A stretch of DNA of 64,000 nt. Origin: Tenacibaculum sp. 190524A05c. GTDB taxonomy: Bacteria > Bacteroidota > Bacteroidia > Flavobacteriales > Flavobacteriaceae. Both the position numbers and the translations under genes were made by a program. The notes beneath the pieces are model-generated. The model was not told the DNA's origin, ran no database searches, and saw nothing but the letters and a program-made list of their open reading frames with translations. Position 1 is the stretch's first letter. Each line of letters begins with the position of its first letter. Location: contig NZ_OZ038523.1 of the NCBI RefSeq assembly GCF_964036595.1, positions 2,486,501-2,550,500 of the forward strand. The letters are read 5' to 3'. Shown one piece after another: positions 63,329 to 64,000 of the stretch.

Positions 63329-64000
63329 AATTAACAGATAACAACATAACAGAATTATATAAATTTACTAGAAAGCATTTCGTTGAGCATTATGATGTTC
63401 AAACAGAATTAGTGGATCATCTAGCAAATGATATCGAAGCTATTTGGGAAGAAGATCCGAATCTAAGTTTTGAAAAAGCCAGAGATAAATCTTTCAAAAA
63501 ATTTGGTGTTTTTGGTTTTATGAATGTCGTAGAAGAAAAGCATAAACAGGTTGGAAAAAGATATCGTAAAGTTTTATGGACATTATTTAAAGCGTGGTTT
63601 AAACTCCCAAAACTTGCAACAACACTGGCGCTAATTTTTCTGTTTTACACCATCCTTAGATTACCATCAATAGGAACATATTTCTATTATACTATCCTAG
63701 GAGTTTATATGGTTTACTTTTTTGTTAGATGCAGATTACTAATGGTAAAACATAAAAGAAAAGTAAAAGAAACTGGAAAAAACTGGTTACTTGAAGATAT
63801 TATTTTTAAACTCGCTTCCTCTAATTTCTTAATACTGTTGAGTAATGCCTTCAACATACTTCAATTTGGAGATTTACTTCAAGAAATGCAATATGCTTTT
63901 CTAGTAGCTGTTTTATTGGTAATGTTATTACTTGTTGGATATATCACCTTGGTGTTAATTCCAAACAAAGCAGAAGAATTACTGGAAGAACAGTATCCCG
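63325..64000 (+). CDS. PadR-linked HAAS-like membrane protein (3 of 3), cut by window edge
   Basis: At least 225 aa; starts at ATG 63325 in an ATGA overlap with the previous stop. Its N terminus (MKLTDNNITELYKFTRKHFV ... ELVDHLANDIEAIWEEDPNLSFEKARD) shares the Glu-Leu-Val-Asp-His pattern but is more diverged, then several membrane segments. The C terminus is outside the window. Confidence 0.65.
   Translation, partial: MKLTDNNITELYKFTRKHFVEHYDVQTELVDHLANDIEAIWEEDPNLSFEKARDKSFKKFGVFGFMNVVEEKHKQVGKRYRKVLWTLFKAWFKLPKLATTLALIFLFYTILRLPSIGTYFYYTILGVYMVYFFVRCRLLMVKHKRKVKETGKNWLLEDIIFKLASSNFLILLSNAFNILQFGDLLQEMQYAFLVAVLLVMLLLVGYITLVLIPNKAEELLEEQYP

Noticed and set aside
1-64000. CRISPR array
   Set aside because: No regular repeat-spacer pattern was seen by eye anywhere in the window, and no cas gene is present.

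Overview
The window looks like chromosomal DNA of a marine member of the Flavobacteriaceae (Bacteroidota; Tenacibaculum/Polaribacter-like). The DNA is AT-rich. Promoters match the Bacteroidota TTTG-N19-21-TAnnTTTG pattern. There is an ECF sigma/FecR/TonB-receptor signalling cassette, a type 9 secretion sorting domain, TonB receptors with carboxypeptidase-like plug-side domains, and many short Flavobacterium-type lipoproteins. The genus is an inference; no rRNA is present.

Layout. (1) 1-5887: divergent glutamine synthetases (type III, cut by the window edge, and type II) sharing a 158-bp intergenic region with two near-palindromic boxes; a Na+/Ca2+ antiporter; a band-7/SPFH membrane protein; two small conserved proteins. 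(2) 5932-19301: a tRNA-Arg(ACG) gene whose 3' 49 bp is repeated at 19222-19270. Between the copies lies a ~13-kb island with nine minus-strand genes: hsdM, hsdS, a pentapeptide-like membrane protein, two GIY-YIG proteins, hsdR, a Septu (PtuAB)-like ATPase plus HNH nuclease, and an uncharacterised HTH/coiled-coil protein. Spacing runs from a 14-bp overlap to 23 bp, so one defence operon is likely. No integrase is visible. (3) 19302-23404: desaturase/reductase fusion, GMC oxidoreductase and TetR in one operon, with a perfect 14-bp inverted repeat over the promoter. (4) 23484-27554: ECF sigma, FecR anti-sigma and STN-type TonB receptor. (5) 27782-31873: a T9SS-exported Asp-box protein, a lipoprotein and a coiled-coil membrane protein. 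(6) 31979-47821: glyS, an SGNH-lipoprotein/TonB receptor pair, ribF, serS, a TPR protein, DUF4286, a subclass B1-type metallo-beta-lactamase, rsmA, mgtE and a sulfotransferase-like protein. (7) 48014-51923: a four-gene SDR/acyl-CoA dehydrogenase/APH-kinase/SDR cluster resembling ACAD10/11-type 4-hydroxyacyl-CoA catabolism. (8) 51943-59766: unknown lipoproteins and secreted proteins, a SulP transporter, DUF2200, DUF4287/5655 and a GNAT. (9) 59776-64000: LysE exporter, PaaE-like reductase, and a PadR regulator followed by three paralogous membrane proteins (the last cut by the window edge), with paired PadR-type operators.

The island is the best place to look for an undescribed system. The Septu-like pair has an overlapping third gene of unknown function, and the hsd operon carries a putative membrane protein and two GIY-YIG proteins. 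The two operator architectures (gln region and padR) and the 4-hydroxyacyl cluster are secondary leads. All family assignments were made by reading motifs in the sequence; no database search was run.
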